Source: Paulinella micropora (taxonomy: Eukaryota; Cercozoa; Imbricatea; Euglyphida; Paulinellidae). From it: DNA of 64,000 nt. The notes beneath the pieces are model-generated. The model worked only from the letters and a program-made list of their open reading frames with translations, searched no databases and was not told where the DNA came from. The translations under genes and the position numbers were made by a program. Shown here in pieces: positions 1 to 10,459 of this stretch (the stretch's first letter is position 1; each line of letters opens with the position of its first letter). The DNA is taken from assembly GCA_019918135.1 (NCBI GenBank), contig WBZZ01006986.1:1-64000 (forward strand), in the 5' to 3' direction.

Positions 1-668
1 AAATGTTGATGAAGGGATGCCACCAACTACCGTACCCCCGCCACCAGAGCCGACAACAAGATACAACTACACCGCCAGACCAAACACCACCAGAGGACAC
101 TTCACCCCCGAGCGTCGCGGAGACACCGCCAACAGACGGACAACCACCGCCAGACGAACAAGATGGAGATGGACGGGGACTAATGACTAATGAAATAGAT
201 GACATAATGCAAAAAATATGGATGGTATTTGGGAACAATTGCTAGTGATGAAATTTACAAGTTGAAGCCCGGAAGCAGAAAGCGATACGGATTTATTATG
301 AATACCGACCCTAGCAACGAAAAAGGACAGCACTGGATGGCTGCAGTGTATGGACAAGTCTAGACAAAGACAGGTCCGTGGACGTGTATGACCCATTAGC
401 ACTTTACGAGCCAACGGAAGATTTTCAGCAACAAATGAAACAACTAATAGATAAAAGCCACCCCAGCACTTATCTATTAATGAAAGTAAATAAAGTAAAA
501 GAGCAGAGTGATACTTCCTCAACTTGTGGTTGGTTTGCTATGCGGTTTTTGATTGAACGCAGTAAAGGCAACCGCTTTAAATTCGCCAGTGGCTACACCG
601 ATTTGAAAGAAGACGAAGCGGAGAAATTAAAAGCACAGCACGGATATGGCTTTGACACCTTTATTTGA
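1..668 (+). pseudogene. Adenovirus-type (C5/Ulp1-like) virion maturation protease, broken, 5' end possibly outside the window
   Basis: This looks like the cysteine protease of Polinton-like viruses, which trims capsid proteins during virion assembly. A Pro/Thr-rich leader (about 20-170) is followed by the protease domain. The catalytic His lies in a QHWMAAVY motif near 339-362, the acidic partner is probably in DVYDPL near 381-398, and the catalytic Cys is in TCGWFAMRF near 526-552. These three motifs lie in different frames, with breaks near 240 and 363-380, so the copy cannot make a complete enzyme. The gene sits just upstream of the penton-like and capsid genes, the usual neighbourhood in Polintons and Polinton-like viruses. 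The family call rests on the ordered H-D-C motifs and on context. Confidence 0.7.
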
Positions 669-765
669 TATTTGTTTCAGACTACGTCTTCAACAAACAT
701 CGGGGGCTACACACTTTTAAGGATTACAATAAGCATTAATTTTTTTGAAAAAGAAAAAACGATGT

Positions 766-815
766 TTTAGAGTAAGAGAGAGTGCGACAGCACGAATCGC
801 AATTCTAAAATATCA
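766..815 (+). promoter_or_regulatory. Conserved leader/promoter module of the viral element, copy 1
   Basis: The roughly 50 bases directly before the start codon at 816 are almost the same as the bases directly before the leftward start at 4808. Shared blocks in order are CGATGTTTTA, TAAG, GAGAGTGCG, GCACGAA and CGCAATTCTAAAAT, then TCA before the ATG in both. Conservation tied to two start codons on opposite strands suggests a viral promoter or 5' leader. The A-rich stretch just upstream (745-765) is also shared in character. The function is inferred. Confidence 0.6.
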
Positions 816-1628
816 ATGGACTACAAAGGGGGTAGGTCAAGTAGTATTTACTACATAAATAGTAAAAATAGGATAACTGGCACAGACAGCGACTTTACAC
901 ACGAAGTCAATATGAAGGGGCTAGACAATCCCACACACTGCAAAATATTATACATTTACATTCCGAAGTCATATTATTCGGTGGCCTCACCATATAATAC
1001 CTTTACACTTAGCGAAGACGGATATGAGACTTTAATTACGATACCTGAGGGAAACTACACAATGAACAATCTAAAAAATAAACTATCTGAGATATTGACG
1101 GCAGACAGCCCAAATAATTATACTTATGTGGTATCCAGTTATAATACCAGCATAGAACCAGAAGATGGAAAATTGACATTCAGTGTGTCAGAGAATAAAG
1201 GAATTCAACCGCAGTTTATATTTGATGGCGATACCCGTATTCACGAGGTTATGGGGTTTGATAGAAATTCAACTTATTTCTTCGCTAATGATTTTATCAA
1301 ATCGCCAAATGTAATTATTCTAATTGATGAAAAGACTTTATACCTTCAATCGGACTTAGTTGGTGAAGGAGATAATCACGTGCTACAAGAAATATACACA
1401 GCCAACGAAATTCCATTTGGAGCCGTTATATACGACGGAAGTGGGTCTGAGTATGGTAAGAAATTATCCGCCAGTTCAAATAATGTATATAGGTTTTATC
1501 TTAAAGACGAAAACGATCAGGCTATAAATCTTAATGGTTTGGGAGTCGTTATGACATGGTTGATTTACAGAGAGACTAATTATTTTAATTTATTTACATC
1601 ATTTTTCAATTTGTTAAAATTTAGATAA
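816..1628 (+). CDS. Penton-like minor capsid protein of the endogenous Polinton-like virus
   Basis: A 270-residue open frame with no obvious break. It begins MDYKGGRSSSIYYINSKNR and has the composition of a beta-rich structural protein: many Ser/Asn/Tyr/Thr, short alternating hydrophobic strands, no membrane segment and no catalytic motif. Position is the main argument. It lies between the protease and the major capsid protein, where Polintons, adintoviruses and virophages carry the single-jelly-roll penton protein. The N-terminal pattern (residues in a genuine bond with a TDSDFTHEV-type segment) also resembles penton proteins I know of in these viruses. The last 15-20 residues are Phe/Leu/Asn-rich and may be read-through past an original stop or a late frameshift. 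It is the least damaged structural gene of the element. Confidence 0.6.
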   Translation: MDYKGGRSSSIYYINSKNRITGTDSDFTHEVNMKGLDNPTHCKILYIYIPKSYYSVASPYNTFTLSEDGYETLITIPEGNYTMNNLKNKLSEILTADSPNNYTYVVSSYNTSIEPEDGKLTFSVSENKGIQPQFIFDGDTRIHEVMGFDRNSTYFFANDFIKSPNVIILIDEKTLYLQSDLVGEGDNHVLQEIYTANEIPFGAVIYDGSGSEYGKKLSASSNNVYRFYLKDENDQAINLNGLGVVMTWLIYRETNYFNLFTSFFNLLKFR

Positions 1629-1713
1629 TTATTTTTGATTTAAATATTTTTTTCTATAAATATATTCTGGTGAATTAGTTAATTTACACTACTTCAAAAA
1701 ACCTAAAAACAAA

Positions 1714-3116
1714 ATGCCCACACAACACGGAGGTGAACTAGACTTTTCTAGAACTGACTACATCAGTGCTTCGTATCGTTTGAATAAACTAACTCCGCGA
1801 GAAGGTGCGGGAAATATTACTGTTACTACCGCAGGAGGACAAGAAAGCAACTTTAACCTTCTCAGCAGGCCATTTAACTTAGCCCGCTCTGTCTTGAGTT
1901 TTACTTATGCACCACCAGCAATTGCAGCGAACTATAACAAATGCTGGATTGTCTGGCTCCTATTAGACAAATTCAACTTCAAACTCATAGCGGTGTTTAT
2001 CTGTGTGATGTAAATGAAGTTGGTAATTTTACGAAGATTATTTGGAAGGCTGAAATTTCTATGAAGGACTTTCTGACACTTGAAAACCACGATAATGGAA
2101 GTGGTGCGGGATATATGCTTCAAAAGTGTAATGCAGATAGTAAGATTAATATCTCAACTTCACAAATAGTAAAGGAGACTTTTAGAACAACAATGACTGA
2201 TGCTGGTAATGATGTTGCCGCAAGTGTTAAGGCTATGTTTGGTGAACCTGTTGTTAATGCCCGTCGCCATAATGATGCCTGTATCGCGGATGGAAGTGGG
2301 CAACTCTCTGTCGTCAATGTTGCTTACAACGAGCCTAAGTATTTCTCTGGCGGTTCTATTACTTCTGCTGAGCCTTCTATCGCTGGTAAGATTAATCTCG
2401 GTATGCTTTACAATATTATTTTCGCTCTTGATAAGACTATTATGTTTCCAGAGATTTTGAACATGCGGATTGTGTGGCAACAGACCCCTAAAATTTATTA
2501 TTACAATAACGACCCCTTATCAATTGCTGGCAGAGCGCTTGTTGCTGCTGCAGGTAATGTAAGTGTTTCTAATCTTAACTTGTTCCTTGCGGTAGAGACT
2601 AATCCAGATGTCATTCAATCAATTCAACAAAAGGTGGCGAGTGCTGAAGGTATGAGTTTTAATATTGATTATCCTTATGACACAAAACATTATTCTCCCG
2701 TTTGATAGGGGGCATGGTAAAAGGTTGAAGAAAATTTATCACACACTCTTTCACAACACCGAAAACAAGAATATCGCTTATGATATTGATAACAGAGCAA
2801 CCGCTAAGACTACCATTTTCACACCACACTTGACGGGGCACGACTTCAGGAATTTGAAATATATCCCGCTAGTTTTGAAGATTATATGTGCTTGAAACCT
2901 AAGCTTGAAGGTTCTGTTTTGATGAATTCAAATGTGTATCAATACAACTGGTTCTGGGTTGATACTTGGGATAATACCCGCCCGCTGTGGAGCAAAGACC
3001 AAAATGAAGTTAGCGGGCTTGACCTTTCCAATGAGAGACGATGGGAGTTCATTAGCAGAACACAGAATAATGCTCATCAGCACGTAAGCGTAGCAATCAC
3101 TCAGCGGGAGGTTTAG
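1714..3116 (+). pseudogene. Major capsid protein (double jelly-roll type), frameshifted
   Basis: Four overlapping open segments in changing frames (1714-2013, 1941-2705, 2665-2895 and 2886-3116) together give about 465 residues, a normal length for a Polinton-like major capsid protein. The start MPTQHGGELDFSRTDYISA and the end with HQHVSVAITQREV are typical of how these capsid proteins begin and close. Frame changes occur near 1940, 2680 and 2885. The A/T-rich leader 1630-1713 holds only a start context (AAAACAAAATG). The virion shell function follows from family and position: it is directly after the penton-like gene. The breaks mean the copy is not functional as it stands. Confidence 0.7.
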
Positions 3117-3268
3117 GTTAAGTCAAATATAATTTCTATTTCATAAACACAATTCAGCCAAAACAAAAATTTTAAAAAATTTATATATATATATATTTTT
3201 ATATACAAACAAATTAAAAATTTGTGTTATATAGCAAAATCGCGAGCGATTTTTTATATAAACAAACA
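3117..3268. other. AT-rich intergenic spacer with alternating TA tract
   Basis: The spacer is over 75 % A/T, with an (AT)n tract at about 3181-3207. It separates the capsid pseudogene from the next virion gene and probably held its promoter. No gene is seen in it. Confidence 0.5.
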
Positions 3269-4512
3269 ATGAAAACTCACCAGAGAAACTTAATCGCAGA
3301 AAATCCTGACGGAGAATTCATAAACGTCAGGGTCGGATATGATGGTGATATTGAAACAAATAATTCAAAAACCGCTTTTGGCGAAGCAGTAGTAGGTCAA
3401 TTAACACCAGTTTTACAAGAAATCTTTCCATAGACCATTAATAATAGGATATGGACAAAAACAGAAACAAAATCGTCTGTGTCATTTTTGAATAATATGG
3501 CTGAATTGAAAACAACTGCTGATGCTACGGCAGATGCTAGACTGGTAAGTAAAAGGAGAATAAAATATAGAACTGGAACAGGTGTCCTCGCCCGCTTTAC
3601 TGCTATATGGACAACGGATGATACAAAAGATTACTATTCATATATTGGAATAGGAAATGAACTCGTTGATGGATTTTATTTCTACAAAAATAGAGCAGGA
3701 ATGAATATTGCACATTGTAAAGGAGGTGCCGCAGTTTATATTGACCAAGCAGACTGGGATGACCCGTGCGATGGAACTTCGGCTATGCCTGACTTAGACT
3801 GGAGCAAAGGAAATGTATTTCAAATTCAATTTCAGTATCTTGGGTTTGGTGCTATTAAGTTTTATATTGAAAATCCCATAACAGGATTATTTCAATTAGT
3901 TCATATGATTGACTATGCGAATGCTAATACGGGTGTAAGCCTGCGAAATACAACATTACCTTTTACAGCAGTAATGAGAAATGATGCAGCGACTGGAATA
4001 CAAACTCTTAAAACAGCGAGTGCCAGTTTATTCATTGAGGGAACGAATACGATAAACACAAGTATAACAAACGAAGTGGAAGGAAGTAAAGCAGCAAACA
4101 CCACTGAAAGTCCTATTATTAGTATAAGAAACTAAGCGGTATTTGATGCGGGCGGTGCTAATTTAACAAATTATTCAAACGTTTATCCAACTTTGATAAG
4201 TATTACCAATGAAGATAGTAAGTTGTGTGTAGTAAGAATGGTATTGAATGGGACACTAACTGGCGCAGGTTTTGCAGATGTTGATTCTAAGTATTCAATT
4301 GTAGATACTGTACAAAGTCAAGCGCCGTTACCAACGGAACAACAATTTTTAAATTTTACGTAAATTCTCAATCAACTCAACAAATAAATCTTAGAAATTA
4401 TGATATATATTTGACTCCTAGTGATGTGTTGACTTTTACACAGAAATCCGTTGGAACTGCCAATAATGGTTCAAATGTTAATGTTATCGCTAATTTTATT
4501 GAGGATCAGTGA
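3269..4512 (+). pseudogene. Large virion surface/fibre-like protein with in-frame stops
   Basis: One long reading frame runs from the ATG at 3269 to about 4363 and is interrupted by two single stop codons, TAG at 3431-3433 and TAA at 4133-4135. Similar coding sequence continues on both sides of each. A further frame change near 4363 leads into the tail, which ends ...NFIEDQ at 4510. The central part (about 3540-3990) is a Gly/aromatic-rich beta domain with motifs such as YYSYIGIGNE, FYFYKNRAGM and GFGAIKFYIENP. I recognise this general pattern from virion-associated proteins of large and medium DNA viruses, where it is usually annotated as hypothetical. Location after the capsid gene supports a virion role, possibly host attachment, but that is inference. 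Confidence 0.5.
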
Positions 4513-4562
4513 TACAGAAAGAAAAAAATAATAATAAAAAGTAAAAGGAAGGTAATGTGATA

Positions 4563-4808
4563 TTAGAGATATTTCTTTACCGCATCTTTCTTATTAAAAT
4601 AAGGTTGTTGAATTAAATATTCAAGGTATGGTTTATCAATCTTAGCAACATCTTCAATTTTCATTTTTTTTATACTTACCATATTGAAGAAAAATATCAG
4701 TTTCATTTTGCTGGTCTTCCATTTAATTGTTGGCTTTTTTATTTCGCTGTCAAGGTTCCATTTTTCAATTTCATTTAAGTAGTCCTGTTTGGTGTTCAGG
4801 TCAGTCAT
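4563..4808 (-). CDS. Small ExoX C-terminal-like protein, copy 2 (diverged)
   Basis: An 81-residue leftward protein whose end (KIDKPYLEYLIQQPYF) matches the end of the neighbouring 95-residue protein at 4932-5219 (TIDKPYLEWVMKQPWF), so the two are tandem paralogues. The middle, where its sister has the FGKYRGKKVSDIA motif, is replaced by a Lys/Phe-rich stretch, so this copy has probably lost part of the conserved core. Its start codon at 4808 is preceded by the same conserved leader module found before the penton-like gene. Confidence 0.5.
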   Translation of the reverse strand: MTDLNTKQDYLNEIEKWNLDSEIKKPTIKWKTSKMKLIFFFNMVSIKKMKIEDVAKIDKPYLEYLIQQPYFNKKDAVKKYL

Positions 4809-4862
4809 GAAATTTTAGAATTGCGCTTCGTGCTACGCACTCTCGCTTATTGTAAAACATCG
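4806..4862 (-). promoter_or_regulatory. Conserved leader/promoter module of the viral element, copy 2
   Basis: Read on the minus strand, this stretch repeats the module at 766-815 with only a few changes and ends in the same TTCTAAAAT-x-TCATG context at a start codon. A shorter piece of the same sequence (ACGATGTTTTGTGATGACG) appears in plus orientation at about 4898-4916. Confidence 0.6.
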
Positions 4863-4931
4863 GAAAAAATTTTAAAGAAAAAATAATTAAAAGAAAACGA
4901 TGTTTTGTGATGACGAAGTCAGAACAAAATA

Positions 4932-5219
4932 TCAAATATATTTTTTTACTTCATTTTTAATGTCTGTAAATTTATCAAACCATGGCTGTTTCATAACCCA
5001 TTCAAGATATGGTTTGTCAATGGTAGCAATATCTGAAACCTTCTTCCCGCGATACTTACCAAACGGAAAAACATCGGTTGGCTTTCCTTCTCTACTTTTT
5101 TCAATTGCCTTGATTTCCTCATCAATTATCTGTTGAACATCTTTTACTGAAAAGAATTCCTTATTCTTCTCAATTGAAAGTTTTCCAAATTTTTCACGTA
5201 GTCTAGTGAGGGTGGTCAT
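4932..5219 (-). CDS. Small protein with ExoX C-terminal-like (DUF3820-type) domain
   Basis: A 95-residue protein. The first half is charged and probably helical (about residues 10-45). The second half carries FPFGKYRGKKVSDIATIDKP, then YLEWVMKQPWF. That FGKYxGK...YLxW signature is the small module found at the C-terminus of exonuclease X-like proteins and as a stand-alone protein in phages and eukaryotic DNA viruses, where it is thought to help bind nucleic acid. It lies directly downstream of the polymerase pseudogene on the same strand, consistent with a replication accessory role. The frame is intact. Confidence 0.6.
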   Translation of the reverse strand: MTTLTRLREKFGKLSIEKNKEFFSVKDVQQIIDEEIKAIEKSREGKPTDVFPFGKYRGKKVSDIATIDKPYLEWVMKQPWFDKFTDIKNEVKKYI

Positions 5220-6571
5220 TGGTATATATATAGACTGGTAAAAAAATTTATGGAAAAAATTAATTATTTAATATTTTATTTTTTTAATATCCAAAAGGTC
5301 TAGTTTCAATCGCATTCTCTACAATTCCAATAACTTGTCTCTTCGTATATGTAAAACTAAATATCTTTTCTAAGTATTCACTCGTTATTTTTTTTCTTTT
5401 GTTTGTCTCGCGTTATCTTGTTGTCTTCTACTATAACTACTTTTCCAGACTTCTCAATTCGCTTAGCAATCCGTAATTCTTCATCAGTCTCCAACAATTC
5501 AGCCAGTTCATTTTTACCATTCTCAAATAATTCAGTGTTCGTAATACCTAGCCCGCAACTTATTGCACTTAACATATTTGGTAAATTCAATGCTTTTTTA
5601 GTTTCATAGTTCATACTAAATCCTTTTACTTTCATACTGGCCTTACCATTATCTAATAAGTATCCATAACATTTTCGCCCGCCTCCCACAAAGGTTTTTA
5701 TTTTCGCTCCTTTTAATTTATCAGTCCAATCTCCCAGTAAATCGCTGTCTCGACATCTGCCTGATTAATTTTTGTTAGTCATATATATTACGCTGTCTGT
5801 GTCATGATACAATATCCTATTACCTAATATGTCCATCATATTGTAAAGTCTCATTCTCGCGTGGCATGTAGTAAATAAAGCAACTACAATATTTGTTTTA
5901 ATCGGGTCGCTCACCGCGTCCTGTTTTAAGTCATAACTGGCTTCTACAATTTGGTCGTTAATTATGTTAATATTTATATTATCCACTGATTTATCGTTCA
6001 ATAGTTTGTATAAGGTGTCTTTATCCTTTATCATTTTGTTCTGTGTTTTATTTTGTTTCTGTCCAAACTTGCCCCATAAAGAGTTCAAGCACAACTTAGC
6101 CACTGCTCTCCGTCCTTCGTTTTTGAATATTTTGCTTTCATCCATCTTAACTCCCATAATTTTTAACTTCCATGCTGTTTATGTAATTTTGCTTTTCTGC
6201 TTCCGTATTACATCCCGCGGGATATCCGCTGGACTCTTGTTTTACTTTCAAGAATGTCTTTATGTATTCTTTGAATAGGCTACTGCTTTGTTCTTTCCAG
6301 TGCCATACTTCATATATTTTTATTAACTTATACCATTTGTCTAAGGCCTTGCAAATTTCTGGAGTTGCCCATGTTCCAGTTATTGCTCGTTCTTTATCTG
6401 TGTGCTTACATTCGCCGTGTTGCTCGGTCATTTCCGCACTTATCGCATAAGTAATACATCATCTTACCTCTGTCCGCCTTCGGTAAGACTGGGTGTAGTA
6501 AGCCTCTCGGAGGTAGCATCTTAACCTTAGCCACTCCGAAATATTCTGTTTATAATTTTGTTTTTCATATC

Positions 6572-6637
6572 ATCGGAAGGGGCTGTGCCCCTTTCCAAAC
6601 CCGCGGGGGCATGGTAGGGGGTGGAACACCCTCCATC
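6572..6637. repeat. 60-bp GC-rich palindromic insertion inside the polymerase, with ATC direct repeat
   Basis: Bases 6575-6634 form two adjacent hairpins: GGAAGGGGC pairs with GCCCCTTTCC around a TGT loop, and GGGGGTG pairs with CACCCTC around GAA. The insert is flanked by ATC on both sides (6572-6574 and 6635-6637), like a 3-bp target duplication. It is far more GC-rich than the gene around it. Polymerase sequence stays in the same frame across it, because insert plus repeat is 63 bases. Confidence 0.6.
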
Positions 6638-6693
6638 GTCGTTGCTTGGTCTAATAATTATATGGTGCCCGCTTGGATAAAGGTCGTAATACA

Positions 6694-6719
6694 TCACGGT
6701 CGGATATCACGGTCGGATA
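6694..6719. repeat. 13-bp tandem duplication disrupting the polymerase palm motif
   Basis: The plus strand carries CACGGTCGGATAT twice in a row, the second copy differing only at its last base. The unit lies immediately after the DxxSLYP coding motif. The extra 13 bases shift the frame and end the long N-terminal open segment about 20 codons later. Confidence 0.7.
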
Positions 6720-9505
6720 AAGTGAGCATATGTCAATATATTTCGCATACTCATTATCATGTCGTGATTTCCAATGTAATTTCAGAGCATTCACTCTACC
6801 TCCAAACATTGTCTCTCGGGGGTTTAGTCCTTCTTGTTCCGTAATTCGTTCGTTTGTATCCTCAGCCAGTCTTTCAGTAGTTTTCATCGGGCTCCATTCG
6901 CACTCCCAGATACTTATTACTTTTGCTTGTTCGTTAAGTTGTTTTTCTCTTCTCATTGTTTCCTTGTGTAGTTCGCCCATTGTCTTATTCTTCTTCACAT
7001 TCAGAGCATTGCTATTCCAACACTTATCACATCCGTGCCAATGACACCCGTAAAACTCATAAGCGGTTTTGTTTTTCTCGTCCCATCCATCTACATACAC
7101 ACGAGATTGACAGAGTTGAAACATTTTTTCACCTCCGTTGAATGCGTGTTTAATATCGGTTTTGTCTAACCTGCTTCTGTATGCTAACCATTCTACACAA
7201 GCCCTAGAAGTCATCCTGTTTTGTTTTTCCGCTTTCAATATCGCAATTGCATTCTCTGGCATAAACTTAGCACGATACAAAGCCATAACACAACTCGCGA
7301 TAGTTGTATATTGAAAAGGGTCAATACCAAACTCTAGAAACTGATTTCTAAAATCTATACAACCCTTCCTCAGTATATCAACATCTGAATGACAATACTC
7401 TGCGATTTCCTTCGCCATATCAAATTGGTTATTTGTTTTCACTTGTTCGTCATACCATTTAAGAAATTCCTTTCGTTTATCTCCTCGCATCGTGTCGTAG
7501 CCGTAATGTTTCTTATGTGGCATTACCCCAACATAGTTTCTATTTTTCGCCGTATTGAAGAAGTGCGGGAAGAAACCTTTCTTAAGTTCCGTAAGGCCGA
7601 ATATCTTTGGAAAGTCTGACAATGGCATCGTAAGAAAACTTAGGCTGTCTATGAACCGATACTTCTTAAGTGTCATCATCATAATCTTACCGCCCTCATA
7701 AATTACAAATGGAGTTTGTCCATTATCGACCAACCGCTTAAGAATAAACTGACAATCATAACCGCGGGCATTGTGTGCGATAAATGTAAATCCGCTGTGC
7801 TTAGTGTCAAAAACCCACTTACAGAAATCTTGAATGTTCTTGTGAATTACTGGCGGTTCCTTTGCATCGTAATACTGGCTTTCAGCATGATTAACAATGT
7901 GCTCGCCTGTGTCCTGTGTCGCTTCAAAGTCAAAGAATATGTATTGCTCTGACGGCGGTAAGATTTCTTTTTGGACTATTTCACATTGGTGTTCAAGCGG
8001 TTTCAATTCCTTACAATTTCTGCATTTCGCATATCCGCATTTGTGGTCATCTTTCTTCCTGTAATTAAGACCGCACGATTTACATTTCGCTTTAAAATAG
8101 CAGTTTGTAGTCATGTGATTATATAAAGCATTCAGTGTTTGGAAACTTTCTATTACACTGCACACATTCTTTCCACTGGCTCTTGTCATTTATTCCCTTA
8201 CAACCCTTTGTTTCACAGATACTACATTTGGCTTCACAGGCATGTCTTTTTTGGTATCCCCTTAGACACAACTCGCAGAAGTTTTCCTTTCCTAGCATTG
8301 ACTTCATGTTAGTTATGGCATCGTAATGTCCTTCAGTCTTTAGAATATAAAGGTTGGTAGGCCGTTCTCCGTTCGCATCAAGTAGATCTGTTTTATAAAT
8401 GTTTTTGTCAGGAATTCAACAATAACCAGATTGTGTTTAATGTGATTAGCGAATGTATTAATTTCTGGTATCCCGCACACATCCTTCATGACTTTTGCTC
8501 ATCGTGTAAAGCCTCTGCCATTTCCTGCTGTATCTTTCTTCCCATTAACATCGTTTTGTATTTTTGATGTTTTTCAATTTTTGACTTTACTACAACGATT
8601 GCCCGTGCTAAGCATATTATCGCTGTTAGTAATACAGATTGCTCCTTTCTTTCTGTAGATATCCAATTGTTAAAAAAACCTGTAGCCTTGTTCCGCCCGT
8701 CGGCATTTTAACAGATTTCAACACAAGTTTTAATTTATCAAAGTTTATTCCCTTCTCGTCCATGTAAAGACTTTCGTTGCTTTGAAATATTGCTGACAAG
8801 CTTTCTAAAACTTTTTCAACCGAGATTTGATTAACTTTGTGTAGGCCTGCTGATACCTTTCCATAGTAATCCACAAACTCAATACCTAGGCTAACCTTAT
8901 CTTGCGCTGCTTGTGGTTTTACAAAGTCGTTCAATACAATCTCAATAAATCTTGTCACATCGCGCATCGTAAATGATCGGAAGTTGCCGTTAATCCTTAC
9001 AGCATATAGGCTTTCATTTATTCCTAGTTCGTGTTCCTTGCGGTCGTCCCTTATGATATCATAATTACCATACCTCAACAAGTATCTGAGATTTTCTTTC
9101 AGTTCTTTTTTCTCTTCAATCGTAGGAAAAGGTGGCGCTATTGGTATAGCATGGTGCTCAAAATACACTGCGCTCCTTACTTGGTTCAAGTAGTTTTGGG
9201 CGATCGGTGTATCAATTTTATACCCCCTTACCTTCGGTTTGATATATAGCACATCCCGACCCCTGACAGACTTGATTTCGTAATTTATCTTATATTCCCT
9301 TAATCTATCCAACCTGTAGACCTTGCCGTTACATGTGTGTGTCTCCATATTTGATAATAGTATATCAAGGAAAATATAATTTAATAAAATTAAAATATTT
9401 GTCTGCCTCAATCGGTCGTCCCCTCGTGGCTTGTCCTATATATAAGGACCCTCCTTGTCTTTAAATAGAAATTCAGTGGTTCCCTCGGAGAAAGCTTTTT
9501 GATTA

Positions 9506-10030
9506 CCAATACTTACCATACCCTGAACCGCAGTGGCAGTTATGTCCCATGTATCCGCACATATTACATCTATCGTCATCATCTTTCTTTAACATCTCCT
9601 CATTCTTTATTCTCTCCATATACTCTTTGCTTGGCCTAGGAGGAACTGGAGGTTTTTCTTTTTCTGTTGCTGAAATATGTTTCTGAGACTTTATATGTCG
9701 CCCTTTGTTTCCATTATGATTTCAGCACCACATTCGCACTTAAAATCTTTATGCTTCCAAATTTTCTTCTTTTCTTTTTTTTATTATTCTTGTTTCTTTA
9801 TCGTAATTAATTTTCCATTCCTCGTATTTAGGTATTATATTTTCCTCGTGATACTTCTTTGCTTCTTCCAGTGCTTGCTCTTTTGATTTTTTCTTTCCGA
9901 TGCAGAAACTCTTACACATAACCTTTCCTCCTTCTCTCCATTGAACTTTTACCATTGGTCTCTTTTCGTTATTCTTTACCATAAAACAACCTCTGGATAT
10001 TCTAAATCTCTGAGTGTCTTCGTTTGTCAT
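9506..10030 (-). pseudogene. Small basic protein with AP2/integrase-N-like region and Cys pairs, frameshifted
   Basis: The first open segment (10030-9749, 93 residues) starts MTNEDTQRFRISRGCFMVK and continues with a basic strand-rich part and KSKEQALEEAKKYHEE. That resembles the three-strand plus helix AP2-like DNA-binding fold seen in integrase arms and homing endonucleases. After a frame change near 9755 the sequence encodes CECGAE, and after another near 9700 it encodes CNMCGYMGHNCHCG. The original protein therefore probably had a C-terminal zinc-binding part. It is the outermost gene I can see at this side of the viral element. The assignment is weak. Confidence 0.35.
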
Positions 10031-10459
10031 CCTATATGTGTCTTTATTTTATTTATTTAAATAATAATTATTTACAGAAAAACTGCTTTCTTTTGTCTGT
10101 CTGTATTAGATGTTAGTTATAAATAGGTAGCCTTAAAACTAAATAACGGCTCTTAGTGGAAAAACACTTCCCCACCAAACACGGGAAAGGTGAGGATAAG
10201 GGAGCGAAGTTGGCATAATAAGAGAGATTTTAATGAAAGCGTCATTTCACAAATATCAGTGGGTGGGCCGTAAGGGAGACTGAAAAGTGAACGCTGCAGT
10301 GTTAATTACGGTAATAAATTAAGCGGGAACTATTGTTCCCGCTCCAAAATTTTAAACATTACAAAGACAACCCCTTCACCCTCAGATTTGATTTTTCGCT
10401 CTAGCACAAAAGTGCTTAGAGCAAATTTTACGGTTGTTTTTTGAATTTGGGAAATCGAG
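10031..10459. other. AT-rich junction between viral element and DIRS element, with two perfect hairpins
   Basis: No gene is seen. Two strong stem-loops stand out: GCGGGAAC-TATT-GTTCCCGC at 10323-10342, and a stem of GCTCTA+GCAC around AAAA at 10398-10422. They may mark the end of one of the two elements or a terminator-like structure. I did not find terminal repeats matching them elsewhere in the window. Confidence 0.4.

Larger units (their letters stand above)
5378..9348 (-). pseudogene. Protein-primed family B DNA polymerase of a Polinton-like virus, heavily broken
   Basis: The leftward gene runs from the probable start METHTCNG at 9348 to the stop at 5378, about 1,300 codons. An N-terminal region (9348-8626) is followed by a short conserved segment (near 8625-8500), Cys-pair zinc-binding segments (8307-8000), the exonuclease motifs FFDFEAT, FIAHNARGYDCQFIL and YCHSDVDIL, and then the palm motifs: DICSLYPTV (near 6720), AKLCLNSLWGKFGQ (near 6080) and YHDTDSVIY (near 5785). 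The thumb remnant GGGRKCYGYLLDNGK is at 5689. Breaks include frameshifts near 8620, 8300-8190 and 6545, a 13-bp tandem duplication at 6694-6719 and an in-frame TAA at 5765-5767. A 60-bp palindromic insertion at 6575-6634 keeps the frame. This enzyme family replicates linear genomes from a terminal protein. This copy is not intact. Confidence 0.9.

Noticed and set aside
1..10030. Alternative genetic code with reassigned stops in the viral element
   Set aside because: In-frame TAG and TAA occur together with frameshifts and a tandem duplication, so decay is simpler; other genes end with normal stops.
1..10459. Retroviral-type integrase or packaging ATPase of a full Polinton
   Set aside because: Not seen in this window; they may lie upstream of position 1, so the element cannot be called complete.
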